Positions 1 through 8,324 of a stretch of DNA of 64,000 nucleotides are shown here, piece by piece. Positions within the stretch are counted from its first letter, which is position 1, and each line of letters opens with the position of its first letter. A model generated the notes under the pieces. The model ran no database searches. It saw nothing but the letters and a program-made list of their open reading frames with translations, and was not told where the DNA came from. Source of the DNA: Chloroflexota bacterium (lineage in GTDB: Bacteria; Chloroflexota; Dehalococcoidia; Lucifugimonadales; Australimonadaceae); NCBI GenBank assembly GCA_028874795.1, contig JAPPHT010000056.1:186001-250000 (forward strand). The letters are read 5' to 3'. A program made the translations under genes and the position numbers.

Positions 1-93
1 AAGCTGTACGTGGGCGCCTGCCACTCGGACGAGGACATCGAGCGCACCATCGAGGTGTTCCGCATGGGCGTCGCCGCCGTCCGCGACGCGTGA
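1..93 (+). CDS. C-terminal fragment of class III aminotransferase / glutamate-1-semialdehyde 2,1-aminomutase-like protein (truncated by window edge)
   Basis: Frame +1 reads KLYVGACHSDEDIERTIEVFRMGVAAVRDA*; the H(S/T)DEDIERTIE ending is typical of the GSA aminomutase family. Confidence 0.6.
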   Translation, partial: KLYVGACHSDEDIERTIEVFRMGVAAVRDA

Positions 94-691
94 TGGCCGC
101 AGCCGCCCTCCGACTCGCCCGCGAGGACGACGCCGAGCAGATCGCGGCCATCTACGAGCCGTACGCGAACAGCACCGCCGTGAGCTTCTCCTACCGAGCG
201 CCCACCGCAGAGGAGTACCGCGAGCGCATCCGCATGATCACTGCGCGCCTGCCATGGCTCGTCTGCGAGCGGCATGGCGTCGTGGCAGGCTATGCCTACG
301 CCGGCCCGCACCGCGTTTCCCCCGCCTACCGGTGGTCGGTCGAGACGAGCGTCTACGTCCACCCGGAGCGCCACCGGACGGGGGTCGGGCGGGCGCTCTA
401 CACCGCCCTGCTGGAGGCGCTCCGCCTGCTCGGCTATCACCGTGCCTACGCGGGCGTCACCGACCCCAACCCCCCGCCAGCACCGGGCTGCACGAGGCCG
501 TCGGCTTCGAGCGTTTCGGCACGTTCGAGGAGGTCGGCTACAAGCTGGGGGCGTGGCAGAGCGTCATCTGGCTCGTCTACCGGCTCGGCAACAACAACTA
601 TCCGCCGAGGGAGCCGCGCCTGCTCCCGGACCTGGTCGGCACACCCGAGTGGGACGCCGCGCTGGCAGCCGGCAGGGCGCTGCTTCGCTAG
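93..691 (+). pseudogene. GNAT family N-acetyltransferase, apparently frameshifted
   Basis: N-terminal half (LRLAREDDAEQIAAIYEPY...VYVHPERHRTGVGRALYTALLEALRLLGYHRAYAGVTDPNP) is in frame with 90; C-terminal half (ASTGLHEAVGFERFGTFEEVGYKLGAWQSVIWLVYRL) lies in the 254..691 frame; the switch is at the C-run 471-475. Confidence 0.8.
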
Positions 692-702
692 CCCACGCGC
701 TC

Positions 703-1626
703 CTAGCGCGCTCCGTCGAAGAACAATTCCTCCGGCGTGAAGCGGCGTCCGATGATGCCGAGGTCCGCCGCGTAGCGCACGATCGTCTCGATGGCGCGGC
801 GGTTGTTCTCCAGGCCATTCTCGTGCGGAAAGAGGCCGTTCTCGCGCAGCCAGCCGACCCGTAGCCCCATGTGCTGATCGTCGTCCGCGGCGTTCGCATA
901 GTAGAGGCGGCGCGCCTCGTCGCACGCGTCAACGACCGCCTGCCCGAGCCCGGGGTTGGCGTCCAGCACCTCGCTCTTCGCCACGAGCATGACGTTGACC
1001 GGGAATACGCCGCTCTGCCGGTGATAGGTGAGCGCGGCCTCGAGTGGGTCGTCGAACAGCCGCGCGCGGTTGCCGCCCAGGGGCGGGCCCGCGCGGTCGA
1101 ACAGCACCGCGTCCAGCTCGCCGCTCTCCAGCTCGGTGACCTGGTCCCCGCCCTTCGACACACTGAAGCGCGGGTCGCGGGGGTAGTCCACGCTCATCAG
1201 CGAGTTCGGCTCCGCCTCCACCCAGTGCACCTTCGTGAGATCGAGGCCGTAGACGTCGGCGAGCCCGCCGCGCAGCCACGTGCCGGGGTTGAACCCCCAG
1301 CCGCGCACCCCAACGCGCTTGCCTTCCAGGTCCTTCGGCTCCCGGATGCCCGCGTTCACGTTCACCTGGGCCCCGATATGCGCGAACGACACGTCAGGGA
1401 ATACGGGAATGCCCATCACCGGACGGCCGAGGTCCCGCGCGATGAGGTAGTTGGTGATCGGCACCACCATGATGTCGTAGGCCGGGTCGGTGAAGAGCCT
1501 GGGATAGACGGCGGCTGCGCCGCCTTCCGGCCATCCGGTCTCCACGTCGAAGCCCTGCACCTGCACCGTGCCGTTCGCCAGGTACTCGGCGGCGTACTCG
1601 CGGTCCGCCATCAGCGATATAGCCAC
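703..1626 (-). CDS. 4,5-dihydroxyphthalate decarboxylase-like / NMT1-type substrate-binding-fold protein
   Basis: Translation MAISLMADREYAAEYLANGTVQVQGFDVE...FAHIGAQVNVNAGIREPKDLEGKRVGVRGW resembles the Pht5/4,5-DHP decarboxylase family. Confidence 0.65.
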   Translation of the reverse strand: MAISLMADREYAAEYLANGTVQVQGFDVETGWPEGGAAAVYPRLFTDPAYDIMVVPITNYLIARDLGRPVMGIPVFPDVSFAHIGAQVNVNAGIREPKDLEGKRVGVRGWGFNPGTWLRGGLADVYGLDLTKVHWVEAEPNSLMSVDYPRDPRFSVSKGGDQVTELESGELDAVLFDRAGPPLGGNRARLFDDPLEAALTYHRQSGVFPVNVMLVAKSEVLDANPGLGQAVVDACDEARRLYYANAADDDQHMGLRVGWLRENGLFPHENGLENNRRAIETIVRYAADLGIIGRRFTPEELFFDGAR

Positions 1627-1668
1627 GTGGTCTCCTTCATCAGGCCCATCTCCCCGGCAGGGAGGGGC

Positions 1669-3318
1669 CTATTCGGGGATGGGGTAGCCGTCGGAGCGGC
1701 GGTCGGTGCCGCCCGTGTGGACGCCCCGCTCATGGTCGATGCCGATCAGCTGCACGGCGCCGGGCGTTCCCACGCTGGGGTAGGTCCTGATCTTGTGCCC
1801 CTTCGCCTCCAGCGCCCGCAGCGTCTCCTCCGGGAAGCCGTCTTCCATGCGAAGCACCATCTCCTCATCTATCGAGCGCGGGTCGGTGCCGGGGAAGTGC
1901 GTCCAGCGCGGCGCGTCGGCCGCCTCTTGCACGTTCATCCCGTGGTCGATCACGTTGGAGACCGCCTGGGCGTTCCACTGCGGCTGGTTGTCGCCGCCGG
2001 GCGTCCCGCCGACGAGCACGGGCCTGTCGTCCTTGAACACCATGTAGTTGTGGATCGTGTTGATGGTCTTCTTGCCCGGAGCGATCACGTTCACGTGCCC
2101 CTCGTCCAGGTAGAAGCCGCGCCCTGCCCTGTCGTTCAGCAGGATGCCGGTGTCGCCGGCAACGAACCCGCTGCCCCAGTAGGCGGACAGGCTGTGGATG
2201 AACGAGACCGCGTTCCCCTCCCGGTCGACCACGTTGAAGTACGACGTGCTCGGCGTGGGCGCCACGGAGTGCGCGAGTTCGCCAGCATGCACGATGCCCT
2301 CGGCTGCGCGTTCCGGGTCGATGCGCTTGATGCGCTCGGCGGCGTACTCCGGCGAAAGCAACTCGTCAAGGGGCACGTCGATGAATGCCGGGTCGCCGAC
2401 GTACGCGAGGCGGTCGGCGAACGCCAGCCGCTTGGCCTCGACCATCGTGTGGATGCTCTCGATGGTGTTGTGCCCCATGGCCGCGAGGTCGAACCCGTCC
2501 AGCAGGCTCAGCAGCTCCAGCGTGAGCACGCCCTGCGACGGCAGACCGGTCGCGTAGACGGTGTGCCCGTGGAACCGCACAGAGGGCGGGTTGTCATAGA
2601 CCAGCGTCTCCTGCGCGGCAAGGTCGGCCTCGTCGATGAGACCGCCGCCGGCCTCCATCGCCTGCGCTATCTCCCGTGCGAGCGCGCCGCGGTAGAACTC
2701 GTCCGGCCCGTGCTGCGCGATGCGGCGCAGGGACCGCGCGAGGTTCGGCTGCGCGAACACGTCGCCCACGAGGTACGGCGAACCGTCGGGCCTGATGTAG
2801 GTCTTCGCGGTCGACTCGTACTTGGCGATCTTGTCGTAGTGGTCGCTGAAATAGCTGGCCGAGCGCGGCGGCAGGGAGAAGCCCTCCGACGCGAGGCCGA
2901 TGGCCGGGTCGATGAGCGACGCGAGCGAGCGCGTCCCGAACCGGTCGACGATCGTCTGCCACGCGAGCACCTCACCGGGCACCGAGGGCGTCAGCGGACC
3001 GTCCGCCGGCATCTTCACGTAGCCGCGGCTCGTGAAGTACTCCCGCGTCGCGCGCATCGGCGCCCTGCCGGAGCTGGAGACGCCATGGAGCGTGCCGGAC
3101 GCCGCGTGGTAGAGGAGCGCGAACACCTCGCCGCCGATGCCGCACATCATGGGCAGCGTCACGGCTTCCGCCGCCGCGACCGCCACCGCGGCGTCGAACG
3201 CGTTGCCTCCCTCGCGCATCACCTGTGCGCCCACGGCCCCGGCCGGCGTCGATGCCGAGCCGACCAGTCCGCGCGTCGTGTATACCGGGCTATGCGACCT
3301 GTTGATTGCGCTGCTCAC
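1669..3318 (-). CDS. ggt: gamma-glutamyltransferase family protein
   Basis: GGNAFDAAVAVAAAEAV..GIGGEVFALLY, catalytic-Thr region APTPSTSYFNVVDREGNAVSFIHSLSAYWGSGFV, GGTPGGDNQ; GTG start at 3318 after GGAGAG; the longer ORF call (to 4326) is antisense read-through. Confidence 0.9.
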   Translation of the reverse strand: MSSAINRSHSPVYTTRGLVGSASTPAGAVGAQVMREGGNAFDAAVAVAAAEAVTLPMMCGIGGEVFALLYHAASGTLHGVSSSGRAPMRATREYFTSRGYVKMPADGPLTPSVPGEVLAWQTIVDRFGTRSLASLIDPAIGLASEGFSLPPRSASYFSDHYDKIAKYESTAKTYIRPDGSPYLVGDVFAQPNLARSLRRIAQHGPDEFYRGALAREIAQAMEAGGGLIDEADLAAQETLVYDNPPSVRFHGHTVYATGLPSQGVLTLELLSLLDGFDLAAMGHNTIESIHTMVEAKRLAFADRLAYVGDPAFIDVPLDELLSPEYAAERIKRIDPERAAEGIVHAGELAHSVAPTPSTSYFNVVDREGNAVSFIHSLSAYWGSGFVAGDTGILLNDRAGRGFYLDEGHVNVIAPGKKTINTIHNYMVFKDDRPVLVGGTPGGDNQPQWNAQAVSNVIDHGMNVQEAADAPRWTHFPGTDPRSIDEEMVLRMEDGFPEETLRALEAKGHKIRTYPSVGTPGAVQLIGIDHERGVHTGGTDRRSDGYPIPE

Positions 3319-3435
3319 GATGACATACCTCTCTCCAGCAAGTATCCGGGCAGCGGCATGATATGCTCCCCATCTGACACCGGCAAACGCTCCGCGCTCC
3401 GGCGCGGCCGAAACTGGACACTGAAGGGAGACATC

Positions 3436-4527
3436 ATGGCCGAGGACTTCACCTACGACCGATGGATGAACAGCCAGGGGATACCCGTCCATCGCGGCTA
3501 CTACATCGAGGACCTGCGCGACATCGAACTCGGCCACTGGAGCCTGCGCGACTGCGACGCCGCCTTCATCCAGCTGGAGGGCATGCCCGGCGTGGTGGAG
3601 GGACGCGTGCAGGAGGTCCCGCCCGGAGGTTCCATCAAACCGTTCAAGCAGGCGATCGACGAGATGGTCTACGTCGCCAGTGGACAGGGGACGGCGTCCG
3701 TCTGGAGCGGCGACGGCGAGCCGCACACGTTCGAGTGGTCCCCCCGCAGCCTCTTCCTCGTCCCGCGCAACTCGTGGGCGCAGTTCAACAACATGCAGGG
3801 TGACAGGCCGGCCCGCCTGCTGCACTACAACTACCTGCCCATCGCCATGTCCGCCATTCCCAACCCGGACTTCTTCTTCAACAACCCGTTCGAGGAGAAC
3901 GTGCTCACCGGCAGCGACTTCTACTCCGAGGCCGAGGCGACGACACAGGAGCACGTCGCCGAGGGCGCGGCCGGGCGCACCCTCTGGCTGGGCAACTTCT
4001 TCCCGGACATGGGTGTGTGGGACAAGCTGATGCACCGCCCCGGACGCGGCTCGCTGAACCGCTCCGTCTACATGCGCATCCCCGGATCGGAACTGCGCGC
4101 GCACATGTCGGTCTTCCCGGCGGGGACGTACAAGAAGGGGCACCGCCATGGGCCGGGGCGCGTCATCGTCATCCCCGGCGGCGAGGGCTACTCCATCATG
4201 TGGCAGGAGGGCCAGGAGAAGATCGTCATCCACTGGCACGAAGCGAGTTGCTTCGTGCCGCCTGACCGGTGGTTCCACCAGCACTTCAACCTCGGCGCCG
4301 TTCCCGGACGCTACCTCGCTCTCCATCCGCCGAACCAGTTCATGGGCATGTCCGAGTCGATCCAGGACCTCTCACGCGACCAGATCGAGTACCCGGACGA
4401 GGACCCCTGGATTCGGGAGTACTTCGAGAACCAGCTCGCCGAGCGCGGCATCGAGACCCAGATGCCTGACGAGGCGTACCGGGACCGCAACTACCGGTGG
4501 GACTACACCGGCGTCAAGGAGAACTAG
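3436..4527 (+). CDS. cupin-domain protein (bicupin)
   Basis: MAEDFTYDRWMNSQGIPVHRGYYIEDLRDIELGHWSLRDC.. with cupin-type repeats; SD-like GAAGGGAG upstream; in frame with the ORF ending 4527. Confidence 0.75.
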   Translation: MAEDFTYDRWMNSQGIPVHRGYYIEDLRDIELGHWSLRDCDAAFIQLEGMPGVVEGRVQEVPPGGSIKPFKQAIDEMVYVASGQGTASVWSGDGEPHTFEWSPRSLFLVPRNSWAQFNNMQGDRPARLLHYNYLPIAMSAIPNPDFFFNNPFEENVLTGSDFYSEAEATTQEHVAEGAAGRTLWLGNFFPDMGVWDKLMHRPGRGSLNRSVYMRIPGSELRAHMSVFPAGTYKKGHRHGPGRVIVIPGGEGYSIMWQEGQEKIVIHWHEASCFVPPDRWFHQHFNLGAVPGRYLALHPPNQFMGMSESIQDLSRDQIEYPDEDPWIREYFENQLAERGIETQMPDEAYRDRNYRWDYTGVKEN

Positions 4528-4573
4528 CGCCTCCCGCCCGCACAACGCACACCGGAAAGGAACACCAGCCCCC

Positions 4574-6136
4574 ATGCACGACGAGCCCTGGGCGCACGTC
4601 CACGACCCTGACGAAGAGCGCCTCGCCAAACTCACCATCGAACTGAACAACCCGGACCACGACTACTACCACCACGAGGTCATCGAGCTCACGACGGTCG
4701 GCATCGACATCGGTTCCTCCACGTCGCACCTCATGTTCTCCAGCATCACGCTCCAGCGCGTCCAGGAGATGCACTCCAGCCGGTACGTGGTCGTGGACAG
4801 GCAGACGCTCTACAAGTCGCCCATCCTGCTCACGCCGTACACGCACGACAACCTGATCAACACGGAGCAGCTGGAGCGGTTCGTCGCCGAGTCGTACGCG
4901 GAGGCGGGGTTCGAGCCTCAGGACGTCGATAGCGGCGCGATCATCCTCACAGGCGAGGCGATCAAGCGGCGCAACGCCCACGCCATCGCCGACATCTTCG
5001 CCGACCAGGCGGGCAAGTTCGTCTGCGCCTCCGCAGGCCACAACCTGGAGTCTGTCCTCGCAGCCAACGGGTCGGGGGCAGTGAAACTGTCGCGCAATCC
5101 GCGCCAGACAGTGCTGAACGTTGACATCGGCGGCGGCACCACAAAGTTCGCGCTCGTCCACGGCGGACGTGTCCAGCACACCGCCGCCCTGAACGTCGGC
5201 GGACGGCTCGTCGCAACGGACGGGGACGACATCGTGACGCGCATCGAGGACGCCGCGCACACCGTCGCGGACAGCATCGGCGTGCCGCTCGTCCTCGGCC
5301 AGCCCCTGGCGGACGAGCACCGCACCGGCATAGCGGACGCGCTTGCCGACTGCCTGCTGGACGTGATCCAGGGACGCCCCCGCTCCGAGTTGACGCAGGC
5401 GCTGCTGCTGACCGCCGACGTTCCGCTCGATGCAGCCTACGACGCGCTCGTCTTCTCCGGCGGCGTCTCCGAGTACGTCTACAACAACGAGACACAGGAG
5501 TTCGGCGACCTTGCGGTCGCGCTGGCGGCAGCCGTGCGGCGCAAGATGGAGGAGCACGCCCTGCCCGCGCCGGTGCAGCCCGCGGCGGAGCGCATCCGCG
5601 CCACCGTCATCGGCGCGTCGCAGTTCACGGTGCAGTTGAGCGGGAACACGCTCTCCATATCGGACCCGTCGCTCCTCCCCTACCGGAACGTGCCGGTGCT
5701 CATCTCCCGCCTGCCCGAGGACCGCGAGGTGCAGCCGGAAGAGGTCGCCGCGCTCGTCGCGGAGGCCTTCGAGCGGCAGGACCTCGTGGAGGGCGAGCAG
5801 CAGGTCGCGCTCGCGTTCGAGTGGGACGGTCTGCCGCGCTACGCGCAGATACGGAAGATCGCGGACGGCATCGCGTCGGCGGTGCCGCGCTCGTTGGCGA
5901 ACGGCGCGCCGCTCATGCTCGTCTTCACCGGCGACTTCGCCAAGCTCGTCGGCGACACCATCACAAATGACATGGGCATCGCCAACCCGGTCATCTCGAT
6001 CGACAACCTCTTCCTGCAGGAGTTCGACTTCATCGACATCGGAGAGATGATCTACCCGGCGCGTGTCGTGCCGGTGGTCGTCAAATCACTGCTCTTCCCG
6101 GAGATAGAGAAGCAGACCGCCGAGGTGCTGGACTAG
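4574..6136 (+). CDS. eutA: ethanolamine ammonia-lyase reactivating factor EutA-like
   Basis: TTVGIDIGSSTSHLMFS actin-fold phosphate-1 motif, NVDIGGGTTKFALVHGG, YDALVFSGGVSEYVY, FLQEFDFIDIGEMIYPARVVPVVVKSLLFP. Confidence 0.85.
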   Translation: MHDEPWAHVHDPDEERLAKLTIELNNPDHDYYHHEVIELTTVGIDIGSSTSHLMFSSITLQRVQEMHSSRYVVVDRQTLYKSPILLTPYTHDNLINTEQLERFVAESYAEAGFEPQDVDSGAIILTGEAIKRRNAHAIADIFADQAGKFVCASAGHNLESVLAANGSGAVKLSRNPRQTVLNVDIGGGTTKFALVHGGRVQHTAALNVGGRLVATDGDDIVTRIEDAAHTVADSIGVPLVLGQPLADEHRTGIADALADCLLDVIQGRPRSELTQALLLTADVPLDAAYDALVFSGGVSEYVYNNETQEFGDLAVALAAAVRRKMEEHALPAPVQPAAERIRATVIGASQFTVQLSGNTLSISDPSLLPYRNVPVLISRLPEDREVQPEEVAALVAEAFERQDLVEGEQQVALAFEWDGLPRYAQIRKIADGIASAVPRSLANGAPLMLVFTGDFAKLVGDTITNDMGIANPVISIDNLFLQEFDFIDIGEMIYPARVVPVVVKSLLFPEIEKQTAEVLD

Positions 6137-6195
6137 CGCCCCGACCGCGCCTGCCCAGTACATCGCTCCATCCTCGACAGGACAGAACAGAAGAG

Positions 6196-6225
6196 GTCCC
6201 GCGGAGCTTTGCAGCCCCGCGGGAC
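6196..6225. terminator. hairpin between convergent genes (9-bp stem)
   Basis: GTCCCGCGG-N12-CCGCGGGAC; no clear T-run. Confidence 0.55.
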
Positions 6226-6254
6226 GCGTTCACCTTCCTCTGCCGGCGACCCCG

Positions 6255-7607
6255 CTACCCGCTGATGTACTCCGCGAAGTACTTCGGCAGCAGTCGCGCC
6301 TTCTGTTCGTCGATGAGCGCCTGGGAGCCTTCCAGCAGGCCCTCGTTGTAGATCGTCGCTGCCTTCAGGTCGTCCCTGCCGACCCAGGCGGGGCTCTCGC
6401 CGGCAACGTTGGAGTACTTCTCGATGAGTTCCTCGTTGGTCGTCAGCGCTTCCTCGAACGCAGAGGAGAGCGCATCAGCGATGTGGTCCGGCGTGCCGGG
6501 CGGCATCCAGAGCGCCTTCAGTGCGTAGCTCGAGGGACCCGTCATCGAGTTGAAGATGTGTTTCTGTTCCTCGCTGAAGTGGTCGCGGACGTCGCCGCAC
6601 GGGGGCTCACCCAGTACGTTCGGCTTGACCTGGCCAGGCCCGAAACCGCCCATCATGCGCATGAAGCCGGTCTGCAGCCAGTCAGGGTGCTCGAACGGGA
6701 AGCGGTGCCAGAAGCTGGGTTGGATAGTGCTGTTGACGTCGCCGCGCGCCCACATCAGGAAGAGCGCGTTCGTGTCCACCGTGTCGAACCCGAAGTAGCG
6801 GAACGGGAGGTCCAACTGCTCCGCCGCGTAGACGTGGGCGAGCAGGGTGGGGTTGCCGTCGGCGATGTCGGAGAGCTCGTCGGCCAGCAGGAACTGATCG
6901 TGCCTGCCGCCGCCCGTGCCGCTCATGCCTGAGAACTCCCAGATGCACTTGTCCGCGGCGGCCTCGCCGAGGTTGCCGACAACGTCGTACACGAGCCAGG
7001 CGCGGGTCGGGTCGATGGTGGAGCCCAGCGGCTCGAAGGTGCTTCGCTTGATGAACCGCGTGGACTCGTTGAACCCGAAGTTCAGCTGCGGGCTGCTGTT
7101 CCAGGAGATGTACGTGCCGTCCTTCGGCGCCTCGGTCGCAGAGTAGATGTACTCCAGCGGCTTGTTCGGCTGGTTCGTGAACACCACCCGCGGGTTCCCG
7201 GGGATGTGGTCGCTCATGAAGGCGGCCATCACGCGGCCCTGCGTGTCGGTGCCCCCGCCGGGCGACGAGTTGGCGACAATGCGGACCGTCTTGCCTCGGA
7301 AGTACTCGGCAGCGTCGAATCCGGGAGGAGGCGTCGGGGTCGCGGTCGGCGCCGGCCGGGGAGTGGGCGTCGGAGCTTCCATCATCGCCTCGGGCGTTGG
7401 CTCCTCTGTCATCGCCTCAGGGGTCGGCTCATCCGTCATCGCTTCCGCCGGCTGCGGCGTCGGCTCCTCCATCATCGCTTCCGCCGGTGTCGGCGTGGCG
7501 GCCGGCTGCGGGGTGGCGGTCGGCTCTTCAGCGCCGCATGCGGCAAGTGCGGCGAGCAGACCCACTCCCATGACGGTAACGAGTAACCGTGAAGCCCATA
7601 CGCGCAT
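6255..7607 (-). CDS. TctC-type tripartite tricarboxylate transporter solute-binding lipoprotein (paralog 1)
   Basis: Lipobox LAAC; low-complexity MMEEPTP linker; VRIVANSSPGGGTDTQGRVMAAFM...PGNPRVVFTNQPNKP. Confidence 0.85.
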   Translation of the reverse strand: MRVWASRLLVTVMGVGLLAALAACGAEEPTATPQPAATPTPAEAMMEEPTPQPAEAMTDEPTPEAMTEEPTPEAMMEAPTPTPRPAPTATPTPPPGFDAAEYFRGKTVRIVANSSPGGGTDTQGRVMAAFMSDHIPGNPRVVFTNQPNKPLEYIYSATEAPKDGTYISWNSSPQLNFGFNESTRFIKRSTFEPLGSTIDPTRAWLVYDVVGNLGEAAADKCIWEFSGMSGTGGGRHDQFLLADELSDIADGNPTLLAHVYAAEQLDLPFRYFGFDTVDTNALFLMWARGDVNSTIQPSFWHRFPFEHPDWLQTGFMRMMGGFGPGQVKPNVLGEPPCGDVRDHFSEEQKHIFNSMTGPSSYALKALWMPPGTPDHIADALSSAFEEALTTNEELIEKYSNVAGESPAWVGRDDLKAATIYNEGLLEGSQALIDEQKARLLPKYFAEYISG

Positions 7608-7734
7608 GACACCCTCCTCAATGCACTACAAGGATGCGCCGGATCCGCCGCCAGCATAAGGGCAGTGAGTCCGTCTGTCTATCGTCGGCCGAGGAAGCAC
7701 GAATAAGGCCCGTTCATCGGCAGGCCACGGCGCG

Positions 7735-8199
7735 CTATTCCAATTCGGCAGGAGGCGCCTGCTGGCCCGCTATCTCCGGACGCCGCAGCCGCCGGTAAAG
7801 CGGCGATGCGAACCATAGCCACAGGAGCGCGAAGATTCCCAGGGCCATGCCGCCCCACAGCAGCCCGGTCGCCAGCTGGCCGCCCGGCGTTGGCCCCTTC
7901 CAGGTGCGCGTCGGGTCCGCCGAGTCGAAGGAGATGACGACCTCATCGCCGTCCGCATAGCGTTGCCGACAGTCTCTGGACGGGGGCCTGGCGTACTGCT
8001 TACAGTCGTCGGTCTGGGCAATTGTGATCGTCTCACCGGCCCTGGTCGCGTAAGTGAGCGTAGCGTTCTCATAGACGGCGACGGCGCGGTCGGTGCGGTC
8101 GGCCAGTTCGCCCACCTGATCGAGGCGTATCAGGCCCACCACCACCGCAAGAACGGCGATAGCGAGCCCGGCAAGCACCCACCGCAGAGTAAGTCTCAT
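7735..8199 (-). CDS. small membrane protein, DUF3592-like
   Basis: Two TM segments flanking an extracytoplasmic domain (MRLTLRWVLAGLAIAVLAVVVGL ... LLWGGMALGIFALLWLWF). Confidence 0.55.
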   Translation of the reverse strand: MRLTLRWVLAGLAIAVLAVVVGLIRLDQVGELADRTDRAVAVYENATLTYATRAGETITIAQTDDCKQYARPPSRDCRQRYADGDEVVISFDSADPTRTWKGPTPGGQLATGLLWGGMALGIFALLWLWFASPLYRRLRRPEIAGQQAPPAELE

Positions 8200-8324
8200 C
8201 GTCTACCTCAGCGCCATGGACTTATCGCCCGGCGAATGTACCACTTCTCCGAGGGCGAGCGATGCGCCACCACACGGAAAGAGGCTCCGCAGAGCCCCTT
8301 GTCCGTCCGATGTACAACGTACCC

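Noticed and set aside
871-3435. 1218-aa plus-strand ORF (871..4527) upstream of the cupin start
   Set aside because: The N-terminal ~855 residues are antisense to the decarboxylase-like and ggt genes, with Arg/His/Val-rich low-information sequence typical of high-GC antisense frames; only the part from 3436 is real
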